From NCBI GenBank assembly GCA_964537875.1, contig CAZIDN010000088.1, forward strand, positions 1 to 12,951: DNA of 12,951 nt, read 5' to 3'. Each line of letters opens with the position of its first letter. Position 1 is the stretch's first letter. Shown here piece after piece: positions 1 through 6,443 of the stretch. The stretch is from JAPKZH01 sp964537875. GTDB taxonomy: Bacteria > Acidobacteriota > Aminicenantia > Aminicenantales > UBA4085. The notes beneath the pieces are model-generated. The model was not told the DNA's origin. It did not search any database and was given only the letters and a program-made list of their open reading frames with translations. The position numbers and the translations under genes were made by a program.

Positions 1-1673
1 TGCCAGAGATTGGCCAGGGTGAAGAACTCTTCCTTGAGAGATTTGAAGATGTCCAGGACCACGAAAATATCGGCCTCTTTGACATAGGTGACCACCCGGT
101 CCCATGAATACCCCCAGTTGTCATCGATCAGTCGGGTGCGGCTGTAATCAAAGTCCGGCAGGGTCAGGAAATCCACCTTCTGGGTTCGCACTTTTCGGTA
201 CGAGCCCGCGTTTCGCAAGAAATCCAGGACGTTCTGTCCGGGAACGGCGTCCCGCACGCTGTAGCGGTATTCGCCGGCTTTCTGGCCCATCCAGATCTTC
301 TCCGGCCGGACGCAGAGGCGGTTGTGAAAATAGTCCTGCCTGTAGTTGCCGAAAGGCCCGCTCGGCATGTAATCCCTGTAGCCGCCGTCATGGAGGAGGA
401 CCGAGCCGCCGGACATGAGAAGGACGAGGCTGTTCTCATCGGCATGGCCGTGGGTCATTTTTTCCTCTTCCACGGGGATGGTGTCCCTCAGATAATCGCG
501 GAAGTTGAGCCCGCCGTCTCCCTCGTCCCTGTAATTGAGGAGGAGGTACGTGGATTGGGGACTCCAGCCGTTGCGATAGACGATCTTTTTGCCCTGGACG
601 TCTTCCATGATTTCCTCGGACAAAAACTGAGGCGGAACCGGCGCGACCGCGTCGCTTCCCCAGCGGCAGCAGTCGAGCAGCATGAAGCCAAGGCCGACGC
701 TTTCCGGTTTCTTGAAGTCGATGTATTTGCGGGCGATGGCGGCCGCGGCCCATTTCATGTTGGGGTCTTTATAAAAAGCGGCGGCGGCTTCGAAAAAGAC
801 GAGAAAGTGCGTCCACTGCGATTCCCAGTGGGCGTCACCGAAGTCCGGGACCATGCCCCAGGGGCTGGTGAGATGAAGGTAGTACTGGGCGTAATAATAC
901 ATCTCCGGTGTTTTAAAAAGCGCGTCCATTCTCTGCAGGGCATCGGCATAGCCCAGCATGGAATAGAGCCAAACGCCGTTATAGATCGTGGCATCCTCGA
1001 TTTGCCAATTGCCCCAATTGTCATCGCCTAAGGCCTTTTTCTGCATTTCCCAGACCTTGGCGTTTTTGTGCCCGGGGAGGGCCCGGACCGCCCAGGCCAG
1101 GCCTTCGGCGCGGAGGATAGCCCTGTTCATCGGGCCCCATTCCTGGGTCCTGAGCATATAGGCCATGCTCTCGGCGATGACGGTTTCCGCTTTTGCGTTT
1201 TCGTCGGGCGTGAGCTGTTTGAGGCGGCGGAGCGTGTCGTAGGAGCGGATAAAGCGCATGACCGTGAAAAAATCGGGAAGCGCCGGCACGCCGTCTTCGT
1301 AGTCCAGCCGTATCTTCCGAGCCCAGTCGGGGAATTCAGAGCGAAAGTCGCCGTAGGTGAGCAGGATTTTCTTGGCTTTCTGGGCATATTCTGGCTTTCG
1401 CTCTTTCTCATAGAGATAGGAATAGATGGCGGCCGTTTCAAGAAGCCCTCCGGGGGGCCGGTATCCGAAGACGTTTTTAGGGTCAAACGTCTGTTTCCAT
1501 TTGCCGATGATTTCATCGTAGTGCTGCCAGGTCCAGTCCGCAGAAGCCCGGGCATAGGTCAAGTATTGAGCGGCGGGGACGGCTTCGACGCCGAAAATAT
1601 TGCCGGAAAGCATCGTCAAGAAGAGAGCGGCAAAAATGAGACAACAAACAAGCCTAAGAGATTTTTTTATCAT
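1..1673 (-). CDS. Heparinase II/III-like exported protein, 3' end outside window
   Basis: One open frame runs without a stop from the ATG at 1673 to the left window edge: 557 codons, C-terminus missing. The start is supported by GGAGG nine bases upstream and by a promoter-like pair further up. Residues 1-29 form a signal peptide (MIKKSLRLVCC, then a hydrophobic stretch). Residues about 40-380 look like the alpha-helical toroid of polysaccharide lyases, with EWGPMNR at 178-184. From about 395 a beta-rich part begins with MTHGHADENS (406-415), which matches the His-containing HxHxDxNS motif of the heparinase II/III C-terminal domain, followed by LLHDGGYRDY. Family members are usually lyases that cut uronic-acid glycans by beta-elimination, but many are uncharacterised and the substrate cannot be read here. 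It is divergent from the 4Fe-4S gene, so not in its operon. Family assignment is from motif memory, not a search. Confidence 0.8.
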   Translation of the reverse strand, partial: MIKKSLRLVCCLIFAALFLTMLSGNIFGVEAVPAAQYLTYARASADWTWQHYDEIIGKWKQTFDPKNVFGYRPPGGLLETAAIYSYLYEKERKPEYAQKAKKILLTYGDFRSEFPDWARKIRLDYEDGVPALPDFFTVMRFIRSYDTLRRLKQLTPDENAKAETVIAESMAYMLRTQEWGPMNRAILRAEGLAWAVRALPGHKNAKVWEMQKKALGDDNWGNWQIEDATIYNGVWLYSMLGYADALQRMDALFKTPEMYYYAQYYLHLTSPWGMVPDFGDAHWESQWTHFLVFFEAAAAFYKDPNMKWAAAAIARKYIDFKKPESVGLGFMLLDCCRWGSDAVAPVPPQFLSEEIMEDVQGKKIVYRNGWSPQSTYLLLNYRDEGDGGLNFRDYLRDTIPVEEEKMTHGHADENSLVLLMSGGSVLLHDGGYRDYMPSGPFGNYRQDYFHNRLCVRPEKIWMGQKAGEYRYSVRDAVPGQNVLDFLRNAGSYRKVRTQKVDFLTLPDFDYSRTRLIDDNWGYSWDRVVTYVKEADIFVVLDIFKSLKEEFFTLANLW

Positions 1674-1682
1674 GCTTTGTTC

Positions 1683-1687
1683 CCTCC
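1683..1687 (-). promoter_or_regulatory. Ribosome binding site of heparinase-like gene
   Basis: GGAGG on the minus strand lies nine bases before the ATG at 1673. It fixes the start of a reading frame that is open to the window edge. The surrounding CCTCCGGAGG is itself a 10-bp palindrome, probably incidental. Confidence 0.7.
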
Positions 1688-1711
1688 GGAGGATTGGAAA
1701 TTCACACGCTC

Positions 1712-1740
1712 ATCATATGAAAAAGAAAAGCGCGTTTCAA
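1712..1740 (-). promoter_or_regulatory. Sigma-70-type promoter for heparinase-like gene
   Basis: On the minus strand TTGAAA (1735-1740) and TATGAT (1712-1717) are separated by exactly 17 bases. This places a transcription start near 1705 and gives a leader of about 32 nt that includes the GGAGG site. Prediction from consensus only. Confidence 0.6.
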
Positions 1741-1879
1741 CTCGCGACGCATAAAAAATGACGTTTTTCTATTTCGCGGGAATAAATTCTGGAGTCCGTG
1801 ACGCTGGCTGCGACCGTCATGGATGCTCGGATTTATCCAAGCGAAACGGAAAAAGGTCCAATAAAATGCGTATTCTGTA

Positions 1880-1907
1880 TATAATAAAGATACCCTTATT
1901 TAATAAG
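1880..1907 (+). promoter_or_regulatory. Promoter -10 box and palindromic operator-like site before the 4Fe-4S gene
   Basis: A perfect TATAAT lies at 1880-1885, but no TTGACA-like box stands 16-18 bases upstream (17-base spacing gives TCCAAT), so the promoter may need an activator. The predicted start is about 1892. Just behind it, at 1895-1907, is the perfect palindrome CTTATT-T-AATAAG. Its last three bases overlap the AAGGAG ribosome binding site (1905-1910), which is seven bases from the ATG at 1918. That is where a repressor would block both transcription and translation. The operator role is an inference. Confidence 0.45.
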
Positions 1908-1917
1908 GAGAAGAAAC

Positions 1918-2679
1918 ATGGCCAAAAGAAAGATCATTGAGATAGACCGCGACAAATGCGACGGCTGCGGGCTGTGCACGACGGCCTGCATGGAAGGCGC
2001 GCTCGAGCTGGACGACGAGAACAAGGCCGTCCTGGTGAAAGAGATCTACTGCGACGGCATGGGCGCCTGCCTCGATGTCTGCCCGACTGATGCGCTGAAG
2101 GTCGTCGAAATGGACAGTGCGGAATATGACGCTCAAGCCGCCTACGCCCATGTCCTTAAAACACGCGGAAAAGAGGCCGCTCAGCATGTCCATGGTGCGC
2201 GACCGGCCGAGAGAAAACCGGCCCCTCATTTTCACGGGGGATGCCCGGGCAGCATGGCCAGGGAAATTTCCCATGATCCCCAGCCGCAAACAGACCGGTC
2301 TGTTTCAAGCCGCTCGGAGCTAAGCCAATGGCCCATCCAGCTCCATCTGGTTTCGCCCTTCGCACCGTATTTTCAGGGGGCTGACCTTTTAATCGCCGCC
2401 GACTGCACGGCCTTTTCCATCGGCGGCTTTCATCAGGACCTGCTGAAAGGGAAGAAGCTGGTCATTGCCTGCCCGAAACTGGACGACACGACAGGATATA
2501 TCGAGAAACTGGCGGAGCTCCTCAAGCGGAACGACATCAAGTCGTTGACCGTAGCCATCATGACCGTTCCATGCTGCTCAGGCCTGTATCACATGGTTGA
2601 GGAGGCCGTGGCTCTCTCGGGGACCCGGATCAAGCCCAAAAAAGTTGTGGTCGGGGTCGACGGAAGAATCGCCGCCTGA
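1918..2679 (+). CDS. 4Fe-4S binding protein of a conserved anaerobe family, function unknown
   Basis: 253 aa, cytoplasmic, no signal peptide. The ATG follows AAGGAG by seven bases. Residues 14-24 hold a full cluster motif C14-x2-C17-x2-C20-x3-C24. The second motif, 45-56, reads C45-x2-M48-x2-C51-x3-C55-P, so one ligand is replaced by Met. As I recall, this replacement is common in the family and is not damage. A His-rich linker (HVHG, HFHGG at 90-108) precedes GGCPGS (C109), then SQWPIQLHLVSP (136-147), AADC (C163), ACPKLDD (C185) and VPCCSG (C219, C220). The ordered motifs match a widespread uncharacterised ferredoxin-domain family of anaerobes. The C-terminal cysteines could bind a further cluster or metal. 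It is a single gene, convergent with the peptidase run, and probably ends at the hairpin 2712-2761. A redox or sensing role is inference. Confidence 0.85.
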   Translation: MAKRKIIEIDRDKCDGCGLCTTACMEGALELDDENKAVLVKEIYCDGMGACLDVCPTDALKVVEMDSAEYDAQAAYAHVLKTRGKEAAQHVHGARPAERKPAPHFHGGCPGSMAREISHDPQPQTDRSVSSRSELSQWPIQLHLVSPFAPYFQGADLLIAADCTAFSIGGFHQDLLKGKKLVIACPKLDDTTGYIEKLAELLKRNDIKSLTVAIMTVPCCSGLYHMVEEAVALSGTRIKPKKVVVGVDGRIAA

Positions 2680-2696
2680 TTTTTTGTGGTCATTTC

Positions 2697-2719
2697 TCGG
2701 GGTCAATTTTCGGGGTCAA
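2697..2719. repeat. Short direct repeat TCGGGGTCAA
   Basis: TCGGGGTCAA occurs at 2697-2706 and again at 2710-2719, a 13-base offset. The second copy leads into the left arm of the hairpin at 2712. It looks like a partial duplication of the repeat end. Confidence 0.6.
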
Positions 2720-2761
2720 AGCTACTTTTTACGCAAATGTGTAAAAAGTAGCTTTGACCCC
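2712..2761. repeat. Palindromic GGGGTCAAAG repeat, variant A, probable bidirectional terminator
   Basis: Two 24-base arms, 2712-2735 and 2738-2761, pair at 23 of 24 positions around a two-base centre. The outer 21 bases are perfect and the exception is G2733/T2740, a wobble in RNA. The arm starts GGGGTCAAAGCTACTTTTTA. It matches variant B (8207-8230) at 21 of 24 positions, differing at arm positions 10, 16 and 17. It lies 32 bases after the stop of the 4Fe-4S gene, between convergent genes, so it may end transcription both ways. There is no clean U-tract, so termination is not certain. Its form recalls palindromic units mobilised by REP-associated or IS200-like transposases, which is an inference. 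Confidence 0.85.
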
Positions 2762-2821
2762 AATCCTTTTGCGATTTTCCTGCCTGTTTTTGCGTAATGA
2801 GTAGGTTTGACCCCAATCCTT
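2753..2821. repeat. 16-bp direct repeat TTTGACCCCAATCCTT
   Basis: TTTGACCCCAATCCTT occurs at 2753-2768 and again at 2806-2821. The first copy is the outer end of variant A plus seven flanking bases. The second is the outer end of the half-copy of variant B plus the same seven bases. Since the flank is shared, AATCCTT may belong to the repeat unit. Confidence 0.75.
2791..2814. repeat. Half copy of palindromic repeat variant B
   Basis: These 24 bases, ending in GTAGGTTTGACCCC, are an exact reverse complement of 8207-8230. No matching opposite arm is present here. Read in the direction of the M14 gene, the repeat begins five bases after its TAA stop at 2820-2822. Confidence 0.85.
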
Positions 2822-5645
2822 AATTCAAATTGACTAATTCCGCTCCGCCGTAGTAAATGCCGTTGAACAGGAATTTAAAGGTGCCGTGCGGCTGGCCGCG
2901 GAAGGTGATCTCGGGGCAGAACATGAAAAGCTTTCCTTTGCCGACCGGCGCCGAGACGGCTTCAACACCGCGCCGTAAATACTGATCGCCCCAGACCCAG
3001 CCGCTTCGGAGAGGATTCGCGTTCTCGAACCAGGCTACGGCCTGGGCGCCTTTCAACGCGGCCTCGGGCGTCAGGTCGAGGACCGGGCTGTTGTCGAAAA
3101 ATATATCCAGAAGTTCGGGCATACCATAAGCCAGGGGATTGGAATTGTCCACGCGGACTTGGAGCACCGAGCCCGGCACATAGAATTTTTGCGAGCCCAG
3201 CGGCGTTTCTCTTGCATCCGGCGTTTTTTCGACAAGGTGGTTTGCCATGGGCAGACCGAGATGATAGCCGAGGTTGGCCGAGCCGCCGATGGTCAAGACG
3301 GCGCCGCCGTCTTCCAAAAATTTCTTAAGCTGCGGGATCGTTTTATCAGCCGTGATCCGGCCGAGCATGTGTCGATATTCCTGGGGAATCGCGTCGGGGT
3401 TGAGCTGGCCGAATCCGCCGCGTCCCATGCCTCCGAACTGGCCGGTTTGGACAAGCGCCGGGATGGCGCCGTCGACAAAGATTAGGACATCGAACTTGGC
3501 TCCGAGATTTCCCTCATCCAGGGCCGACGCAAAGACAAGCTCGAACGGAAATTCGAATTGCTCGAGAATCCAACGGACCCAGCCCGAGTCCATCGAACCG
3601 CCGTAATTGTCCCAGAGCCCGATCCGCAGCGGCTTGAGGCGATAGGCTTCACCCGCAGGCCTGAGGTCTGCGATGTCGATATTCAGGCCGAGTTCTTTAG
3701 CCGCTTTATCTAAAACCGGCACGACCGACGGCTTGGCGGGAACAAAGATCGTCCCGGCGGGATAATCCTTGCTGCCCGCCCGGAACGGCTCTTTAATCCA
3801 GTAGACGTCTTCCTTGTTATTGAGAAGCCTGTTTGCGGCGATGAAGGAATCATTCACCTGATGGCTGAGGAAAAAGCCGGCCGCCCGGTCGGCGTTTTGA
3901 GCGGCGAAAGCCCCGGCCGGCGGCTTGATCAAATCGCCGATGGCTTGGAAGGGACCGTCGAAAGCGTCGAGAATTCGATCAAAAACGATGCCCATCTGAA
4001 AGGCCACTGTCCAGCCCGCGCTGTCATACGGGGCCCGAGGCGGCCCGCCGGGATAGGTGAAATCGTTGGGGTGGTCCTGGGGCTCGAACATGGACATGAT
4101 GTGAGCGCGGAACGCCTGAGCGCATTTTACGATAAAGGAGCCCTGGGGATAATTTATGCCGGCCACGGCAAAGTCTTTGGTTGCCCGGTGGACGGTCACA
4201 CCGCTTTTGATGAGCGTGTTGACGAATTTGACGGCCGTAGGGAAGTCGGGCTGGTTCGAGGGAATGATGAAGCCCCGCGGGTCGCGCTTGGCCGGGTCGC
4301 GGAGCATGTCGTAGTACTTGAGCGGGGTGGCGGCTCCGCCCCTCATCCCGGCCGGGCGCTCTCCCGCGGCCGGCTGTTGTGTGCCCGCCGCGGCTCGCTC
4401 TTTTTCGACTTGCGCCTGGAGGGCGGCAATCTGCCGGGGCTCAAACGTCCAGGTGTCGCGGCTGCCTTTTTCGATGGCGTTCTTCCCCATGATATAGCGA
4501 TTATACAGGATCTCCTCGCGGCGTCGCGTGGCGAAGTCGAGGATGGCCTTGTCGGCCGTGATCGAGTAATCGATGGACTGGCGCATATGCCACTTCTGGG
4601 GCATGATGGGGAAGGGGTAATCGCCCTTGGGCAGGACCCGGTCGGGAATGAAGGGAATGTCCTGGGGCGTGGGGTTGCCGATGATCTCGGTCAGGATGCC
4701 GATGATGTTGTGGAAGTAGCCCGTGCTGCGAAGGCCGCCGTTCCACCATGTGGAGTAGCCCGCGCCCGACCGCATGATGGCGCCCGGCTTTCCCTCGGCC
4801 GCAAACCGCTCGTGCATGGCCAGACCGAGCAGGTCGGTGCCGACCGGGACGAGCGGGTCAAAATAATAGTTGAAGGGATCGCGGAAGGGCGGGCAGAACA
4901 GGACTGTCCCTGCCGGGCCTGACTGGTGGTGGTTGTAGAGAAACTGGGGATGCCACTCGCGATAGAGTTGCCGGCTGACGGCCTCGGTCTCCGGCTGGGT
5001 GACCATGTAGAAATCGCGGTTGTTGTCGTGGCCGACGTATTTTTGGTAGAGACGCGGCAGGCCGCTCATGGCTCGCTTCTGCGGGTCTTTTTCCCTCATA
5101 TACCAATTGGCCACTAGCTCCAGGCCGTCGGGATTGACCGGCACGGCCAGCAGGATCACTTCGTCCAGGACGCGGAGCGTTTCGGCATCGCGGCCGCTCA
5201 CCATTTGATAGACAAGCTCCACGAGCTGCTGGGAGCCCACGATTTCGGTGGCGTGGAGGCCGCCGTCGATCCAGACAACAGCCTTCCCCTCGGCCGCCAG
5301 TTTCTTGGATTCGACGTCGGTCAGCCCCTGTGCCAGGGCCAGCCGCCTGGAAATCTGTTTGTAGCGGTCGAGATTCTTCATGTTTTTGGGAGAAGTGATG
5401 ATGGCCATGATCATCGTCCGGCCTTCGGCGGTCTTGCCGATGTCCTTGAGGATCATCCGGTCGGATTCTTTGTCCAACTTTTGCCAGAAAGCGACGAGTT
5501 GGGTGTAGTTGGCGAGCTGATAATCGTCGCCGATGTTGAACCCGAACTGCTCCTTAGGACTCGTGATTTTTCCCTGGGCCGAGGCCAGAGAAAAGGCCAG
5601 AAGAAGGCAGACAGAGAGACAAAAGATTTTTTTGGCGGGATTCAT
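2820..5645 (-). CDS. Exported M14-family zinc carboxypeptidase, 941 aa
   Basis: A large exported metallopeptidase. I place the start at the ATG at 5645, because GAGG lies five bases upstream and the protein then begins with a signal peptide (MNPAKKIFCLSVCLLLAF...ASAQG, cut near residue 24). A 5708 start would overlap the upstream gene and give a non-signal leader. The M14 domain spans about 40-390: zinc ligands in HATE (H131, E134) and at H239/H240 in YNHHQSG, substrate-binding Arg in GHDNNRD (R210), catalytic Glu in GILTEIIG (E320). A low-complexity Gly/Ala/Pro linker follows at 418-440. After about 670 comes a class I glutamine amidotransferase-like fold (RIGLWDNYGGS, DVLIFVDGAIP, GGAVLTIGGSANLG), as in other about 900-aa bacterial M14 proteins. 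It probably trims peptides C-terminally in the periplasm or outside. It starts 19 bases after the DUF6305-like gene, so is likely co-transcribed, and is last in the run. Confidence 0.9.
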   Translation of the reverse strand: MNPAKKIFCLSVCLLLAFSLASAQGKITSPKEQFGFNIGDDYQLANYTQLVAFWQKLDKESDRMILKDIGKTAEGRTMIMAIITSPKNMKNLDRYKQISRRLALAQGLTDVESKKLAAEGKAVVWIDGGLHATEIVGSQQLVELVYQMVSGRDAETLRVLDEVILLAVPVNPDGLELVANWYMREKDPQKRAMSGLPRLYQKYVGHDNNRDFYMVTQPETEAVSRQLYREWHPQFLYNHHQSGPAGTVLFCPPFRDPFNYYFDPLVPVGTDLLGLAMHERFAAEGKPGAIMRSGAGYSTWWNGGLRSTGYFHNIIGILTEIIGNPTPQDIPFIPDRVLPKGDYPFPIMPQKWHMRQSIDYSITADKAILDFATRRREEILYNRYIMGKNAIEKGSRDTWTFEPRQIAALQAQVEKERAAAGTQQPAAGERPAGMRGGAATPLKYYDMLRDPAKRDPRGFIIPSNQPDFPTAVKFVNTLIKSGVTVHRATKDFAVAGINYPQGSFIVKCAQAFRAHIMSMFEPQDHPNDFTYPGGPPRAPYDSAGWTVAFQMGIVFDRILDAFDGPFQAIGDLIKPPAGAFAAQNADRAAGFFLSHQVNDSFIAANRLLNNKEDVYWIKEPFRAGSKDYPAGTIFVPAKPSVVPVLDKAAKELGLNIDIADLRPAGEAYRLKPLRIGLWDNYGGSMDSGWVRWILEQFEFPFELVFASALDEGNLGAKFDVLIFVDGAIPALVQTGQFGGMGRGGFGQLNPDAIPQEYRHMLGRITADKTIPQLKKFLEDGGAVLTIGGSANLGYHLGLPMANHLVEKTPDARETPLGSQKFYVPGSVLQVRVDNSNPLAYGMPELLDIFFDNSPVLDLTPEAALKGAQAVAWFENANPLRSGWVWGDQYLRRGVEAVSAPVGKGKLFMFCPEITFRGQPHGTFKFLFNGIYYGGAELVNLN

Positions 5646-5664
5646 GCGCACCTCGCTTTTTTTC

Positions 5665-6315
5665 TTACAGAAACATTTTCTTGAACAGCTCGACCAAGCC
5701 CAGGGCATAGTCTACCTGGATTAGAGGCGCCTTGGTCTTTTGCGCGATCTTGGTGAAGCGGTCGTCCTTGTTGCTGTCCTTGGTGACAAAGAGGCAGTCG
5801 GCGAACGGCGCGACGGCATCGATCATCCGCTCGTTATCGCTTCCGGCCGGACCCCGCGTAGCCTCGCCCCCGACATGAACGCCGATGATGAACATCTTGG
5901 TCTTTTTGAAGTAATCGACAAGCTTCTTCAAGCGCGCTTCTTCCGCATCGACGGTCAATCCCGAAGCGCCCATGCCTTTGAGGCTGGCGCCGATGGCGAT
6001 GATGACCGTCTTATAGGGCGTTCCCTTGGGATATTTGGCGGTATCGGTATACACTTCGACGTGGAAGCCCTCCCCCGATTGCTTGCCGGCGAGTCCCACG
6101 CCCGCCTGGATCATTTCGATCGTGGGAACGTCACAGTAGTCATACTTGATGCCGGCCTCTTCCATGACGGCATTGACCGTGTTGACATCGTTGCTCTGCC
6201 CGGCCGATGTGGTCAGGACGGGCAGCTGGGCCTTGGGCGGCGCCTGAGATATGCCTGTTTGGCATAAAAAAGCAAACATTCCAATCGTCAAAAACACCAT
6301 CGCTTTTGTTTTCAT
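5665..6315 (-). CDS. DUF6305-like small exported protein
   Basis: 216 aa. AAGGAGG lies ten bases before the ATG. Residues 1-24 are a signal peptide (MKTKAMVFLTIGMFAFLCQT...SQA), so the mature protein is exported. The mature part begins LPVLTTSAGQSND (31-43), then has a Gly-rich segment GASLKGMGASGL (109-120) after a beta-strand (KTVIIAIG), and HVGGEATRGPAGSDNERM (147-164). The alternation of strands and helices suggests a small Rossmann-like alpha/beta domain. From memory the TSAGQS start resembles DUF6305, which has no known function; I cannot confirm this without a profile search. The gene is 19 bases upstream of the M14 start, so the two are likely one transcript. Given an exported protein in a locus with a permease but no solute receptor, a binding-protein role is possible but speculative. 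Confidence 0.75.
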   Translation of the reverse strand: MKTKAMVFLTIGMFAFLCQTGISQAPPKAQLPVLTTSAGQSNDVNTVNAVMEEAGIKYDYCDVPTIEMIQAGVGLAGKQSGEGFHVEVYTDTAKYPKGTPYKTVIIAIGASLKGMGASGLTVDAEEARLKKLVDYFKKTKMFIIGVHVGGEATRGPAGSDNERMIDAVAPFADCLFVTKDSNKDDRFTKIAQKTKAPLIQVDYALGLVELFKKMFL

Positions 6316-6404
6316 ATCTCTTCGTCCTCCTTGACTTAGGGTTTCTTGCGAGCCTCTTTTTCAAGAGTAAGGCAATGCTTCCATCCCTGACATCCTCATC
6401 CTTC

Positions 6405-6433
6405 GGGGACATGCTCCCAGGGCACATCTCCCC
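6405..6433. repeat. Imperfect hairpin between C69 and DUF6305-like genes
   Basis: GGGGACATGCTCCC (6405-6418) and GGGCACATCTCCCC (6420-6433) pair at 11 of 14 positions around a single base. It lies 10 bases past the stop of the C69 gene in the transcribed direction, with no U-run after it. It may stabilise the upstream mRNA or separate expression levels; it is not a standard terminator. The rest of 6316-6443 shows no gene apart from the ribosome binding site of the next one. Confidence 0.45.
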
Positions 6434-6443
6434 TCAAATATTT

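Noticed and set aside
324..1031. Plus-strand frame of 235 codons opposite the heparinase-like gene
   Set aside because: Antisense shadow of a 557-codon frame with signal peptide, promoter and GGAGG.
1758..1940. 60-codon plus-strand frame in the divergent promoter region
   Set aside because: It lacks a ribosome binding site, runs through the promoter and overlaps the start of the 4Fe-4S gene; no recognisable protein.
2697..2821. CRISPR array from the repeated GGGGTCAA units
   Set aside because: The units are palindromic arms of one or two elements, with no regular spacers and no cas genes.
3861..4922. Plus-strand frame of 353 codons inside the M14 gene
   Set aside because: Antisense shadow of the M14 peptidase; low-complexity, Arg/Gly/Asp-rich translation without motifs.
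5646..5708. Upstream start for the M14 peptidase, adding 21 residues
   Set aside because: It would overlap the DUF6305-like gene and put a charged, Cys-rich leader before an obvious signal peptide; the ATG at 5645 has GAGG at proper spacing.
6140..6427. 95-codon minus-strand frame overlapping the start of the DUF6305-like gene
   Set aside because: Out of frame with the signal-peptide-bearing gene and without its own ribosome site; Arg/Gln-rich translation typical of a shadow frame.
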